64,000 nt of DNA from Streptomyces sp. NBC_01216 (GTDB lineage: Bacteria > Actinomycetota > Actinomycetes > Streptomycetales > Streptomycetaceae): positions 806,001-870,000 of the forward strand of contig NZ_CP108677.1 in the NCBI RefSeq assembly GCF_035994945.1, given 5' to 3'. The notes beneath the pieces were generated by a model that did not search any database, was not told the origin of the DNA, and saw only the letters and a list, made by a program, of their open reading frames with translations. Each line of letters opens with the position of its first letter. Position 1 is the first letter of the stretch. The position numbers and the translations under genes are program-made. Shown piece after piece: positions 53,766-62,160 of this stretch.

Positions 53766-54659
53766 GTGGACCTGACGATCCTGTACCGGGGGCCGCTCGC
53801 CTCCTGCGACTACGACTGCCCCTACTGTCCCTTCGCCAAGCGACGTGACAGCCCCGAGCGGCTGCGCGCGGACCGGGCGGCGCTGGAGCGGTTCGCGGCC
53901 TGGGCCGCCGCGCAGACCGGCGACCGGCTGCGGATCCTCTTCACTCCGTGGGGCGAGGGCCTGGTGCGGTCCTGGTACCGGCGCACGCTCACCGAACTGT
54001 CCTGGCTGCCGCATGTCGAACGGGTGGCGATCCAGACCAACCTGAGCTGCCGCACCGACTGGACGGCCGGGGCCGATCCCGGCACGCTGGCGCTCTGGTG
54101 CACCTACCACCCCGGCCAGACGCCCTACGAGCGGTTCCTCGCGAAGTGCGGCGAGCTGACGGCCCGGGGGACGCGGTACAGCGTCGGGATCGTCGGGCTG
54201 CCCGAGCACCGGGAGGACGCCCGGCGGCTGCGGGCCGCTCTCCCCCCGCGGGTCTATCTGTGGGTGAACGCCGCCGAAGGGCACACGTACACCGACGAGG
54301 AGGCCGAGGACTGGACCGCCCTCGACCCCCTCTTCCCGTACAGCCGCCGGCCGCATCGCTCCGCCGGTCTCCCCTGCCGGACCGGCGAGTCGGTGATCTC
54401 GGTGGACGGCGACGGCACGGTCCGGCGCTGTCACTTCGTCAAGGACGAGCTGGGCGGTCTGTACGACGGCTCGTACCGCGCGGCCCTGACTCCCCGGGCG
54501 TGCCCGCTGGCCGTCTGCGACTGTCACATCGGCTACGTCCACCTGGAGACGCTGCCGCTGTACGACGTGTTCGCGGGCGGTGTGCTGGAGCGGATCCCCG
54601 TGTCCGTGCCGCCGTCTCCCCCGGGGGCGCCCTTGTCCCGGCCGCCTACAGGGGCATGA
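53766..54659 (+). CDS. STM4011 family radical SAM protein
   Basis: This 297-residue enzyme starts at GTG 53766, 10 nt after the previous stop. CDYDCPYCPFAK near residue 14 is the CX3CX2C cluster motif. RILFTPWGEGLVRSWYRRTL, VERVAIQTNLSCRTDW and ALWCTYHPGQTPYERF follow. The C-terminal part has extra cysteines (GLPCRTGESVISVDGDGTVR, RCHF, ACPLAVCDCHIGYVHL), suggesting a SPASM-like auxiliary iron-sulfur site. Its 3' end overlaps the convergent GDSL gene by 14 nt. It is the last gene of the STM cluster; function unknown. Confidence 0.9.
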   Translation: MDLTILYRGPLASCDYDCPYCPFAKRRDSPERLRADRAALERFAAWAAAQTGDRLRILFTPWGEGLVRSWYRRTLTELSWLPHVERVAIQTNLSCRTDWTAGADPGTLALWCTYHPGQTPYERFLAKCGELTARGTRYSVGIVGLPEHREDARRLRAALPPRVYLWVNAAEGHTYTDEEAEDWTALDPLFPYSRRPHRSAGLPCRTGESVISVDGDGTVRRCHFVKDELGGLYDGSYRAALTPRACPLAVCDCHIGYVHLETLPLYDVFAGGVLERIPVSVPPSPPGAPLSRPPTGA

Positions 54660-55440
54660 GGTCGGGGCGCTTGGCCGCCACGTGATCGCCCGAGCTCTCG
54701 CCCCGCAGCCGACGCCCTATCCACGGGACCAGGTACTCCCGGGCCCAGTGGATGTCGTCCCGCCGCACTTCGAGGGTGCCGCGCGGCGGCAGCGGGGGCC
54801 AGGGCTGGTCGGGGTCGGCGGGCACCTCCATGCCGAGGACCTGGGCGGCACGGAGCGCGACCCGGGTGTGGCCTTCCGGCGACAGGTGCAGCCGGTCGTC
54901 GTCCCAGGCCCGCCGGTCCTGGACGGACCGGAGGGACCACAGGTCGAGCACGGGACAGCCGTAGCGGTCGGCGACGGCCCGGACATGCGCCGTGTAGGTG
55001 GCGATCTTGCCGCGCAGGTGCCGCAGCACGGGAACGTCACGGGTGTCGAACCCGGTCGTCACCATGACCGTACCGACGGCCGAGGTCAGGTCGGCGACCG
55101 CGTGCTCGAACCGCTCGGCCACGTCGTCGGGGTCGGTACCGGGGCGGATGATGTCGTTGCCGCCGGCGCAGAAGGTCACCAGGTCCGGGGCGAGCTCCTT
55201 CGCGCGCGGCACCTGCTCCGCGACGATCTGGTCGAGGAGCCGGCCGCGCACGGCCAGGTTGGCGTAACGGAATGCGTCGTGCTCCGGCCGTTGATCGGCG
55301 AGCAGGACCGCGAAGCGGTCCGCCCAGCCGAGGTACTTCCCGTCGGGCCCCGGGTCTCCGACGCCCTCGGTGAAGCTGTCACCGATCGCCGCGTACGACC
55401 CGAATGCGTGGATGTCTGTTGATCTCGAATCGTCTGCCAC
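54646..55440 (-). CDS. SGNH/GDSL hydrolase
   Basis: This 264-residue esterase/lipase-type hydrolase has block I FGSYAAIGDSFTEGVGDPGP (GDS with nucleophilic Ser), LAVRGRLLDQIVAEQ (block II Gly), VTFCAGGNDIIRPGTD (GxND) and WDDDRLHLSPEGHTRVALRA (Asp-His). No signal peptide is present, so it should be cytosolic. The GTG at 55440 is used. The 3' end overlaps the convergent STM4011 gene. The substrate is unknown; this group is common in Streptomyces. Confidence 0.9.
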   Translation of the reverse strand: MADDSRSTDIHAFGSYAAIGDSFTEGVGDPGPDGKYLGWADRFAVLLADQRPEHDAFRYANLAVRGRLLDQIVAEQVPRAKELAPDLVTFCAGGNDIIRPGTDPDDVAERFEHAVADLTSAVGTVMVTTGFDTRDVPVLRHLRGKIATYTAHVRAVADRYGCPVLDLWSLRSVQDRRAWDDDRLHLSPEGHTRVALRAAQVLGMEVPADPDQPWPPLPPRGTLEVRRDDIHWAREYLVPWIGRRLRGESSGDHVAAKRPDLMPL

Positions 55441-55545
55441 GGGAGCATTTTTCCCCCGGGGGTGTGACCTACGCGACCGTAAGGAGGGGTTGACGACAGG
55501 TGAGATACACCACCGGTCAAGATTGCGCCAAGCCGGAATACGCCG

Positions 55546-55572
55546 AGGCCCGGCACGCGGGGTGCCGGGCCT
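55546..55572 (-). terminator. Hairpin downstream of the M23 peptidase gene
   Basis: AGGCCCGGCAC (55546-55556) pairs with GTGCCGGGCCT (55562-55572) around a 5-nt loop, 17 nt past the peptidase stop codon at 55589. Confidence 0.8.
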
Positions 55573-55588
55573 GACGGAGCGTCGGTGA

Positions 55589-56524
55589 TCAGATGGCGGC
55601 GCCGTGCGCGCGCAGGTAGGCCAGCGGGTCGATGTCCGAGCCGTAGCTGGGGGTGGTGCGGATCTCGAAGTGGAGGTGCGGCCCGGTGGAGTTGCCGGTC
55701 GAACCGGACAGGCCGACCTGCTGGCCGCCGGTGACGGTCTGTCCGGCGGAGACGGACAGCGAGGAGAGGTGGGCGTACTGGGAGTACGTGCCGTCGGCGT
55801 GCCGGATGACGACCTCGTTGCCGTAGGCGCCGCTCCAGCCCGCGGAGTAGACGGTGCCCGGACCGACGGCCTTCACGGAGGTGCCGGAGGAGGCGATGAA
55901 GTCGACGCCGGTGTGGTAGCCGGAGGACCACATGGAGCCGGAGGCGCGGTACGGGGTGGAGATGCCGCCGCCGACCGGCGCGACCCAGCCGGAGGAGGAG
56001 GCCCGCGAGGACTGCGGGGCCGCCGGGGCGGCCTCCACCGCGGTGCGCTCGGCGCTGCGGGTGCCTCGGGTCTCGGCCGAGCCGGCGGAGGACTTCTTGG
56101 CCGCGGCCTTCGCGGCGGCCTTCGGGGCGGGAGCCTTGGCCGTCGACTTGGCGCCGAGGGTGAGCTTCATGCCCGGGAGGATCAGGGAGGGGTTCTCGCC
56201 GACGACCTGGCGGTTGTCGGCGTAGAGCTTCTTCCAGCCGCCGGCGAGGTGGTGCTCGGCGGCGATCTTCGACAGGTAGTCGCCGGGGACGACGGAGTAC
56301 GTGCGGGGCTTGGCCTTCGCGGCCGGGGCGGCGGCAGGGGCCTGCGTCGCGGCGGCGGTGACGGCCTGCCGGGGAGCCGCGGCCGGAGCGGCCTGCTCGG
56401 CGGCGTGGGCGCCGGTCGCACCGAAGAGCGGCAGGACGACGACGGCGCCACCGGCTCCGGCGGCGACGAATCCGCGGGTGATCGGGTTGGCCTTGGGACG
56501 GCGGTGCTTACCCTTCGCGGGCAT
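55589..56524 (-). CDS. Secreted LysM-M23 peptidase (cell-wall endopeptidase)
   Basis: This 311-residue exported protein starts at ATG 56524 (MPAKGKHRRPKANPITRGFV), with a signal peptide ending near GATGAHAAEQ. A LysM domain for peptidoglycan binding (YSVVPGDYLSKIAAEHHLAG, LYADNRQVVGENPSLILPGM) and an Ala/Lys/Pro linker follow. The C-terminal M23 domain has GYHTGVDFIASSGTSVKAVG (HxxxxD zinc site), YAHLSSLSVSAGQTVTGGQQ and HLHFEIRTTPSYG (HxH). All zinc ligands are present. It probably cuts peptidoglycan cross-links during growth or germination. A c-di-AMP riboswitch in its 5' leader predicts control by osmotic or cell-wall signalling. Confidence 0.93.
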   Translation of the reverse strand: MPAKGKHRRPKANPITRGFVAAGAGGAVVVLPLFGATGAHAAEQAAPAAAPRQAVTAAATQAPAAAPAAKAKPRTYSVVPGDYLSKIAAEHHLAGGWKKLYADNRQVVGENPSLILPGMKLTLGAKSTAKAPAPKAAAKAAAKKSSAGSAETRGTRSAERTAVEAAPAAPQSSRASSSGWVAPVGGGISTPYRASGSMWSSGYHTGVDFIASSGTSVKAVGPGTVYSAGWSGAYGNEVVIRHADGTYSQYAHLSSLSVSAGQTVTGGQQVGLSGSTGNSTGPHLHFEIRTTPSYGSDIDPLAYLRAHGAAI

Positions 56525-56540
56525 GGCGAATTCCTCTCCG

Positions 56541-56690
56541 TCGCCTGCGAGGTGAGCTGTCGGGTTCGGACTGGAGATGTCCGGTCGCGCTCTCACGCGA
56601 CTTCACCCCGAGCCGTCCTGGACTGAAGGACCGGCGTACTACCTGGGTCCCCCGCTCCTGCCACACGTGGGTGGGTGCGAATTCCGGACG
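56541..56690 (-). promoter_or_regulatory. ydaO-yuaA (c-di-AMP) riboswitch
   Basis: The minus-strand leader of the peptidase gene contains the conserved blocks GAGCGGGGGACCCAG, CTCGGGGTGAAGTCGC and TCCGAACCCGACAGCTCACC, then TCGCAGGCG, ending about 17 nt before the start codon. This order (GGGGGA, GGGGUGAA, CCGACAGCU.ACCUCGCAGGC) is that of ydaO riboswitches, known upstream of cell-wall hydrolase genes in Actinobacteria. High c-di-AMP would lower expression. Confidence 0.88.
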
Positions 56691-57074
56691 GTGGCAGGAT
56701 TCGGCGGTCCGACCGGATTGAGCGTGACCGTAGACGAGCGGGGTCGGCGGGAACAAGCCGCCGCATTCCGCGGACATTCCGGCCTTCGATATCCGAAGGG
56801 AATTTCCGGTCACCCTGCGTGGATGACGACCCTTCTCCCTCCTTTCGCCGCAGGGGTGTCGCGAAAGACGATCAGGCACGGTCCGTCACGGCTATGACGC
56901 TGCTCACGCACCCGCCCCATCTCCCCCACAACCAGGGCGTGTTACCCCTAATGCATTAATTCGGACACAACGCCCATTACCGTCCCAGGGGTGTGTGGAC
57001 CAGCCACATGCCGGGATGATTGCGCCAGGAACCGATCGCGCACGATCGAAGATCGTCAACACTCAGGAGCACTC
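56691..57074. other. Divergent upstream region, peptidase and phosphatase genes
   Basis: These 384 nt contain no gene. The peptidase promoter and upstream leader are expected here, together with the promoter of the phosphatase gene. The sequence around 56,930-56,990 is relatively AT-rich. Confidence 0.5.
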
Positions 57075-57887
57075 GTGACGCAGCAGCTGCCACAGGTCCC
57101 GTCGACCGAACCCGAGCTGAGCGGCGTACGCAACTTCCGCGACGTCGGCGGCCTGCCCGCCACGGACGGCCGGTCCGTGCGGTTCGGGCGCCTCTTCCGC
57201 AGCGGCCACCTCGCACACGCCACCGGGGAGGACGCGACCTTCCTGACGACACTCGGCCTGCACACGGTCTTCGACTTCCGCAATCACGCCGACCGCAAGA
57301 TCGAGGGCCCGGACGTCGAACTCCCGGGCGTACGGAACGTGAACATCCCGCTCAACGACCCGGCCGACGGCAAGGACTTCTGGAAGCTCGTCAGCCAGGG
57401 CGAGCTGCACCAGCTACGCGAGGCGCTCGGTGACGGCAAGGCGGCCGCCCGCATGTCCGCTTCGTACCGAAAGATGATTGTCGAACGCACGACGGAGCAC
57501 AGCCACGTCCTGCACGCGCTGGCCGAGGACAGCGTCCCCGCCCTGATGCACTGCGCGGCGGGCAAGGACCGCGCGGGCCTGTCCATCGCGATCTCACTGC
57601 TCGCGGTCGGCGTGGAGCGCGAGGCCATCGAGGCCGACTACCTCAAGTCGAACGATCCGCACCGCCGCTACAAGGTGCGCCGCAGCTCCACCGCCGCGGA
57701 CGCCATGTCGCCCGAGGTGATGGAGCTGCTGCGCCCGCTGTTCGACGCGCGCCTGGAATACATCCGGGCCGCGTTCGAGACGATCGAGCAGACCTGGGGC
57801 ACGGAGGAGAGCTATCTCACGGACGGACTGGGACTCTCCCCGGAGACCCGCGAGCGGCTGCGCGCACGCCTGCTCACCGAGGCGTAG
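57075..57887 (+). CDS. Tyrosine-protein phosphatase (PtpB-like)
   Basis: This 270-residue phosphatase starts at GTG 57075 after GGAG. The N-terminus has ELSGVRNFRDVGGLPATDGR and RFGRLFRSGHLAHATGEDAT, typical of the Y_phosphatase3 family. The catalytic loop MHCAAGKDRAGLSIAISLLA is the CX5R signature, with Cys nucleophile and Arg. The KDRAG version is shared with MptpB-like lipid/tyrosine phosphatases that may also act on phosphoinositides. It is cytosolic by sequence. It is convergent with the DUF6126 gene, with 2 nt between the stops. Confidence 0.92.
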   Translation: MTQQLPQVPSTEPELSGVRNFRDVGGLPATDGRSVRFGRLFRSGHLAHATGEDATFLTTLGLHTVFDFRNHADRKIEGPDVELPGVRNVNIPLNDPADGKDFWKLVSQGELHQLREALGDGKAAARMSASYRKMIVERTTEHSHVLHALAEDSVPALMHCAAGKDRAGLSIAISLLAVGVEREAIEADYLKSNDPHRRYKVRRSSTAADAMSPEVMELLRPLFDARLEYIRAAFETIEQTWGTEESYLTDGLGLSPETRERLRARLLTEA

Positions 57888-57889
57888 CC

Positions 57890-58045
57890 CTACTGGTTCT
57901 GCCCGCCGAGCAGGAAGAGCAGATAGAGGAAGCCCGCGAAGAGGTGCCCCGCCACCAGGTAGGCGAAGAGGCGCAGCACGAGCCCTTTCGGGAACTTCCC
58001 GGCCTCACGCTCCTCGCCGGTGACAGGTACAGACTTTTCGGACAT
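57890..58045 (-). CDS. DUF6126 small membrane protein
   Basis: This 51-residue protein (MSEKSVPVTGEEREAGKFPK...) has one membrane segment, RLFAYLVAGHLFAGFLYLLF, and a short polar end. The ATG at 58045 fits the usual size of the family. It follows the XRE-cupin gene by 20 nt and probably shares its transcript. The pairing of this small hydrophobic protein with an XRE regulator next to the hopanoid cluster also occurs in S. coelicolor (SCO6770/6771 by memory). Its function is unknown. Confidence 0.8.
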   Translation of the reverse strand: MSEKSVPVTGEEREAGKFPKGLVLRLFAYLVAGHLFAGFLYLLFLLGGQNQ

Positions 58046-58065
58046 GACGGCCCCTTCCGATGGGC

Positions 58066-58716
58066 TCAGCGCTGATGCGGTGCTCTTTCGCCGAGACACA
58101 GCTCGGCCACGGGGCTCTGCATCAGCGTGTGGACGAAGAGCAGTTCGGCGCCGTCGCGGGTGGCGGCGCCGATGCGGTGCGGGGTCAGCGAGTCGAAGTG
58201 CGCGCTGTCCCCCGGGTCGAGCACATGCACGGCCTCGCCCAGGGCCAGGCGCACCCGGCCGCCGAGGACGTGCAGCCACTCCTCACCGGGATGGACCCGC
58301 ACGATGTCGGCTCTGGTGGCGTATGGCACGTGGACGCGGAGCGCCTGCAGGGCGCGGCCGGGGCCGCCCGCCTGGCGGTAGACCCAGCCGTCGGCCTCGA
58401 CCGGTTCGGAACGGCCGGCCCGGACGATGGGATCACGCTCGGGCGGGGCCTCGCCCAGCAGCTCCGAGACCGTCGTACCGTAGATGCGGGCGAGGGCGAG
58501 CAGCATCGGCAGCGAGGGCTGCCGGCGGCCCGTCTCGAGACGGGAGAGATGGGCCGGAGAGAGCCCGGCCCGCTGGGCGGCGGCCTCCAGGGTGACCCCC
58601 CGGCGTCGGCGCAGGCCGCGCAACTGGGGGGCCACGTCGGGCAGTGCGGGCGGGGCGTCCTGGCCGGCGAACGGCGGCGCCGGGTCCGAGGACCGCTCCT
58701 CGGGGAGGTGCTCCAT
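58066..58716 (-). CDS. XRE-family regulator with C-terminal cupin
   Basis: This 216-residue regulator has an XRE helix-turn-helix (LRGLRRRRGVTLEAAAQRAG, LSPAHLSRLETGRRQPSLPM) at residues 30-90. A cupin sensor domain follows (VRVHPGEEWLHVLGGRVRLA, LDPGDSAHFDSLTPHRIGAA), with the glycine and histidine positions of a small-ligand-binding barrel. Such regulators often control the gene next to them, here DUF6126. A link to the hopanoid genes is possible but not shown. Confidence 0.9.
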   Translation of the reverse strand: MEHLPEERSSDPAPPFAGQDAPPALPDVAPQLRGLRRRRGVTLEAAAQRAGLSPAHLSRLETGRRQPSLPMLLALARIYGTTVSELLGEAPPERDPIVRAGRSEPVEADGWVYRQAGGPGRALQALRVHVPYATRADIVRVHPGEEWLHVLGGRVRLALGEAVHVLDPGDSAHFDSLTPHRIGAATRDGAELLFVHTLMQSPVAELCLGERAPHQR

Positions 58717-58829
58717 GCACCCATTGCGCCAGGAACTTTCCTCTGGGGCAAATTTATTGCCTCACAGGCAAATATCCCCGGCCCTGACCGGGGGCGCCGA
58801 AACGCGCGGCACGCCCCGGGACCGGCCCC

Positions 58830-60260
58830 TCAGCGCTGCGCCACCGCCTGCTTCACCAGCGTCTTCCCGAAGTCCCACATCAGCCCGCCGCCGCCGTGGG
58901 CGTCCTCCATCACCGCCGTGAAGGCGGTCACGAAACGGTCCACGTCCGCGTCGTCGAGGACCAGGGGCGGGATCAGCTTGATCACCTCCAGATGATCCCC
59001 GGACACCTGGGTCAGAATCCGGTGCCTCTGCAGGAGCGGTACGACGACCATCTGCGCGAAGAGCCCCTTGCGGGCGGCCTGGAGCATGGTCCACCGGCTG
59101 CGCAGCCCGAGCGAGGACGGCCGGCCGAACTCGATGCCGATCATCAGTCCACGACCACGTACCTCGTGGAGCAGTTCGTAGCGGGGCACGAGCGCCCTGA
59201 GCTTCGAGGACAGCAGCTCGCCGGTGCGGCGCGCGTGCGCCACCGTCCCCTCGGACTCCATGACCGAGAGCACGGCGAGTCCGGCCGCCATGGCCTGCGC
59301 GTTCGATCCGAAGCTGGCCGAGTGGACCAGGACCCGGTCCATGGACGAGTAGACCTTCTTGAAGATCCAGTCCTTGCCGAGGGTGGCGCCGACGGGCACG
59401 TAGCCGCCGGAGAGCGCCTTGGCGACGCAGACCAGGTCGGGCTCGACTCCCTGCTCGTGCTGGTAGGCGTAGAAGTCGCCGGTCCTGCCGAGTCCCGTCT
59501 GCACCTCGTCGGCGATCAGCAGAGCACCGTGCCGGTGCAGCAGGTCCTGGGCCGCGCGGAGGAAGCCGGGCGGGGACTCGTGGACACCCTTGCCCTGGAT
59601 CGGTTCGACGACGAAGGCGGCGACGTCGCCCCGGCGCAGCTCCCGCTCCAGAGCGTCGAGATCGCCGAGTCCGATCTCGGTGTCGGGCAGCAGGGGGCCG
59701 AAGCCGTTCCGGAAGCCCTTCTCGCCGTTGACCGACAGGGAACCGGTGGTCAGTCCGTGGAAGGCGTGGGAGCAGTACAGGACCCTCGGTCTGCCGGTGG
59801 CGTAGCGGGCGAACTTCAGCGCCGTCTCCACGGCCTCCGTGCCGCTGTTGCCGAAGAAGACCCGGTCGAGGTGGGGGCTGTGGGAGAGCAGGCGTTCGGC
59901 GAGGAGGCCGGGGAGGGGCTGGCAGTCGAAGCGGGTGAGGTCGGCGAGGGAGGCGTCGAGGACGTCGTGGAGCGCCTTGCGGACGACGGGGTGGTGCCGT
60001 CCCAGGCCCATGACGCCGAAGCCGGCCAGCATGTCGAGGTAGTCGCCGCCCTCCGCGTCCCAGAAGTGGGCTCCCTCGGCGCGCTCGTAGACCTTGTCGA
60101 AGCCGATGGTGCGGAGCATGCGCGGCAGTTGGTGGTTGAGGTAGGCGGTGTGCAGCGCGTAGCGTTCGGCGCCGCGTTCCGCGAGCAGGGTCGCCAGGTC
60201 GAACTCCCCGGCCGCCGAAGGTCCGGGCCTGCTCACCACGGGTTCGGGCTCCTTGCTCAT
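58830..60260 (-). CDS. Class III aminotransferase of the hopanoid cluster (HpnO-like)
   Basis: This 476-residue PLP-dependent aminotransferase shows FGNSGTEAVETALKFARYAT (phosphate site), SHAFHGLTTGSLSVNGEKGF, LLIADEVQTGLGRTGDFYAY (Asp contacting the cofactor) and VCVAKALSGGYVPVGATLG with the Schiff-base lysine. In hopanoid pathways this enzyme aminates ribosylhopane to give aminobacteriohopanetriol. In Streptomyces clusters it normally follows dxs; here hpnH is the next upstream gene, across a 204-bp gap without ispG or dxs. The ATG at 60260 gives the expected length. Confidence 0.88.
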   Translation of the reverse strand: MSKEPEPVVSRPGPSAAGEFDLATLLAERGAERYALHTAYLNHQLPRMLRTIGFDKVYERAEGAHFWDAEGGDYLDMLAGFGVMGLGRHHPVVRKALHDVLDASLADLTRFDCQPLPGLLAERLLSHSPHLDRVFFGNSGTEAVETALKFARYATGRPRVLYCSHAFHGLTTGSLSVNGEKGFRNGFGPLLPDTEIGLGDLDALERELRRGDVAAFVVEPIQGKGVHESPPGFLRAAQDLLHRHGALLIADEVQTGLGRTGDFYAYQHEQGVEPDLVCVAKALSGGYVPVGATLGKDWIFKKVYSSMDRVLVHSASFGSNAQAMAAGLAVLSVMESEGTVAHARRTGELLSSKLRALVPRYELLHEVRGRGLMIGIEFGRPSSLGLRSRWTMLQAARKGLFAQMVVVPLLQRHRILTQVSGDHLEVIKLIPPLVLDDADVDRFVTAFTAVMEDAHGGGGLMWDFGKTLVKQAVAQR

Positions 60261-60366
60261 CGGGCGTTCTCCCTCACTGACCGTTGTCCTTGTGTGCCGG
60301 GGCGACGGCGGCCGGGGCCGGGGGCGCGACGGGCGCCGCCGGTCCTCCGGTCGCGCGTCGGCTCAG

Positions 60367-60463
60367 AGCCTGTCGGGTGGCCTTCGGCACCGGGGCATCC
60401 CGGCAACGCCGGCAGCGCGCGTGCCAGGGCGTGACCGCCCGGTCAGAGGCCACCCGACAGGCT
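60367..60463. repeat. 17-bp perfect inverted repeat, possible MITE or scar
   Basis: AGCCTGTCGGGTGGCCT (60367-60383) is mirrored exactly at 60447-60463 across a 63-nt loop, ending at the hpnH stop. It may be a terminator, a miniature inverted-repeat element or a deletion scar where ispG-dxs usually lie. Confidence 0.7.
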
Positions 60464-60464
60464 T

Positions 60465-61487
60465 TCAGCGCTTGTCGCCGGACACGGTCTCGCGGACCGC
60501 GCGGAGGGACTCCTTGAGCGAGCCCATCGTGGCGAGTACGGCGGTGGGCTCGTAGCCGCAGTGCGCCATGCAGTTGGCGCAGCGCGGGTCCTTGCCGCGG
60601 CCGTACTTGTCCCAGTCGGTTTCCTCGATCAGTTCCCGGTAGGTGGGCACGTATCCGTCGCTCATCAGGTAGCAGGGGCGCTGCCAGCCGAAGAGCGAGT
60701 AGTTCGGGATCGCCCACGCCGTGCAGGGGAAGTCGGCCTTGCCCTCCAGGAAGTCCAGGAAGAGCGGGGAGTGGTTCAGTCGCCAGCGCCGGCGGTTGCC
60801 CCCCGCGAAGGACTTCTTGAAGAGTTCCCGGGTCTGCTCGACGCCCAGGAAGTGCTCCTGGTCGGGGGCCTTCTCGTAGGCGTACGCGGGCGAGATCATC
60901 ATCTCGTCGACCTGGAGGTCGTCGTTGAGGTAGTTGAGCACCTCGATGACGGTCTGCGGGGTGTCGGTGTTGAAGAAGGTCGAGTTGGTGGTGACACGGA
61001 AGCCCTGCCGCTTGGCCTCCTTGATCGCCGCCACCGCTTCGTCGAACACGCCCTCCTTCGCCACGGACTCGTCGTGGCGCTCGCGGAGCCCGTCGATGTG
61101 CACGGCGAAGGCGAAGTACGGCGAGGGGGTGAAGTCCTCCAGCTTCTTGCGCAGCAGCATGGCGTTGGTGCAGAGAAAGACGTACTTCCTCTTGGCCACC
61201 AACTGCCGGACGATCTCGTCGATCTGAGGGTGCATCAAGGGCTCGCCGCCGGCGATGGAGACCATCGGCGCCCCGGACTCCAGGACCGCGCCGACCGCCT
61301 GGGCGACGGGCATGCGCTGCTTGAGCACACCCGCCGGGTGCTGGATCTTCCCGCAGCCCTCGCATTTGAGATTGCAGGCGAACAGCGGCTCGAGTTCGAC
61401 GATCAGCGGGAACTTGTCCCGCTTGCGGAGCTTCTGTTCGAAGAGGTAGGTCCCGACCCGGATGGACTGACGGAGCGGCATGGCCAT
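60465..61487 (-). CDS. hpnH: HpnH, adenosyl-hopene transferase (radical SAM)
   Basis: This 340-residue radical SAM enzyme joins a 5'-deoxyadenosyl group to diploptene, forming adenosylhopane, the first step of side-chain building. The motif FACNLKCEGCGKIQHP (CX3CX2C) lies near residue 35. GAPMVSIAGGEPLMHPQIDE, NSTFFNTDTPQTVIEVLNYL and the C-terminal CANCMAHCGYEPTAVL are typical of HpnH. The ATG at 61487 follows AGGAGG by 10 nt; an ATG at 61481 is close. It lies 7 nt downstream of hpnG in the same direction, so they are surely co-transcribed. Confidence 0.95.
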   Translation of the reverse strand: MAMPLRQSIRVGTYLFEQKLRKRDKFPLIVELEPLFACNLKCEGCGKIQHPAGVLKQRMPVAQAVGAVLESGAPMVSIAGGEPLMHPQIDEIVRQLVAKRKYVFLCTNAMLLRKKLEDFTPSPYFAFAVHIDGLRERHDESVAKEGVFDEAVAAIKEAKRQGFRVTTNSTFFNTDTPQTVIEVLNYLNDDLQVDEMMISPAYAYEKAPDQEHFLGVEQTRELFKKSFAGGNRRRWRLNHSPLFLDFLEGKADFPCTAWAIPNYSLFGWQRPCYLMSDGYVPTYRELIEETDWDKYGRGKDPRCANCMAHCGYEPTAVLATMGSLKESLRAVRETVSGDKR

Positions 61488-61494
61488 AACTCGC

Positions 61495-62160
61495 TCACCT
61501 CCTGGGGAGCAGCAAAGAACGGTGCCATTCGAAGAATGCGGGAAGGACGGCACGGAGGACGCGGAATGCCGATATTCCACCGCGGACCGTGCCGATCCGG
61601 ACCAGTTCGTGCTCTGGAGCGTCCACGACCACTCGGACGGCCGCAACCGGGCGGGGTCCGGCCGCCAGCGCGGTGCGCAGGGTGGCGGCCGATTCCATGT
61701 CCACCGCGAGGGCTCCGGTGGCCAGCAGCTCGGACCGTTCGTGGCCGCGGACGACGTGGTCGGTGCCGGCCAGCGGGCCGGTGTGGACGGTGCGCCCGGG
61801 GACCGTCCTCGACAGCGCCTTCACCAGCAGTTCCGGCCCGGTGCAGGGGAGGGCGCCGGCCGGACCCGTCGCAGCGCCGAAGGTCTCCTCGGCGACGACG
61901 AGGTCTCCGGGGTGCATGCCGGGGGCGAGTCCGGCGCAGAAGCCCGAGGCGACGACGACGGCGTCCCGCCAGGGCTCCTGGCCGAGTGTCCGGGAGACGG
62001 CGCGGCGGGCTCGTTCCGGGCCCATGCCCGTGCGCAGGACGGTGAACGGGACCGGGGCCCCGGACCGGCCGCCGCTGCGCAGGGCGAGCTGTTCGATGCC
62101 GAGCGCACAGGCGATCAGCAGGGGCGGCGCGGACCGCTCGGGCCCCGGGTCCCCGTCCAT
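61495..62160 (-). CDS. hpnG: HpnG-type nucleosidase (adenosylhopane adenine-releasing)
   Basis: This 221-residue protein of the nucleoside phosphorylase fold removes adenine from adenosylhopane to give ribosylhopane. Visible are LLIACALGIEQLALRSG, VVVASGFCAGLAPGMHPGDL and the substrate-binding VDMESAATLRTALAAGPRPV (MESA motif). The ATG at 62160 overlaps the shc stop (ATGA), so translation is coupled. It is followed 7 nt later by hpnH, giving the order shc-hpnG-hpnH, which matches the pathway order. Confidence 0.92.
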   Translation of the reverse strand: MDGDPGPERSAPPLLIACALGIEQLALRSGGRSGAPVPFTVLRTGMGPERARRAVSRTLGQEPWRDAVVVASGFCAGLAPGMHPGDLVVAEETFGAATGPAGALPCTGPELLVKALSRTVPGRTVHTGPLAGTDHVVRGHERSELLATGALAVDMESAATLRTALAAGPRPVAAVRVVVDAPEHELVRIGTVRGGISAFRVLRAVLPAFFEWHRSLLLPRR

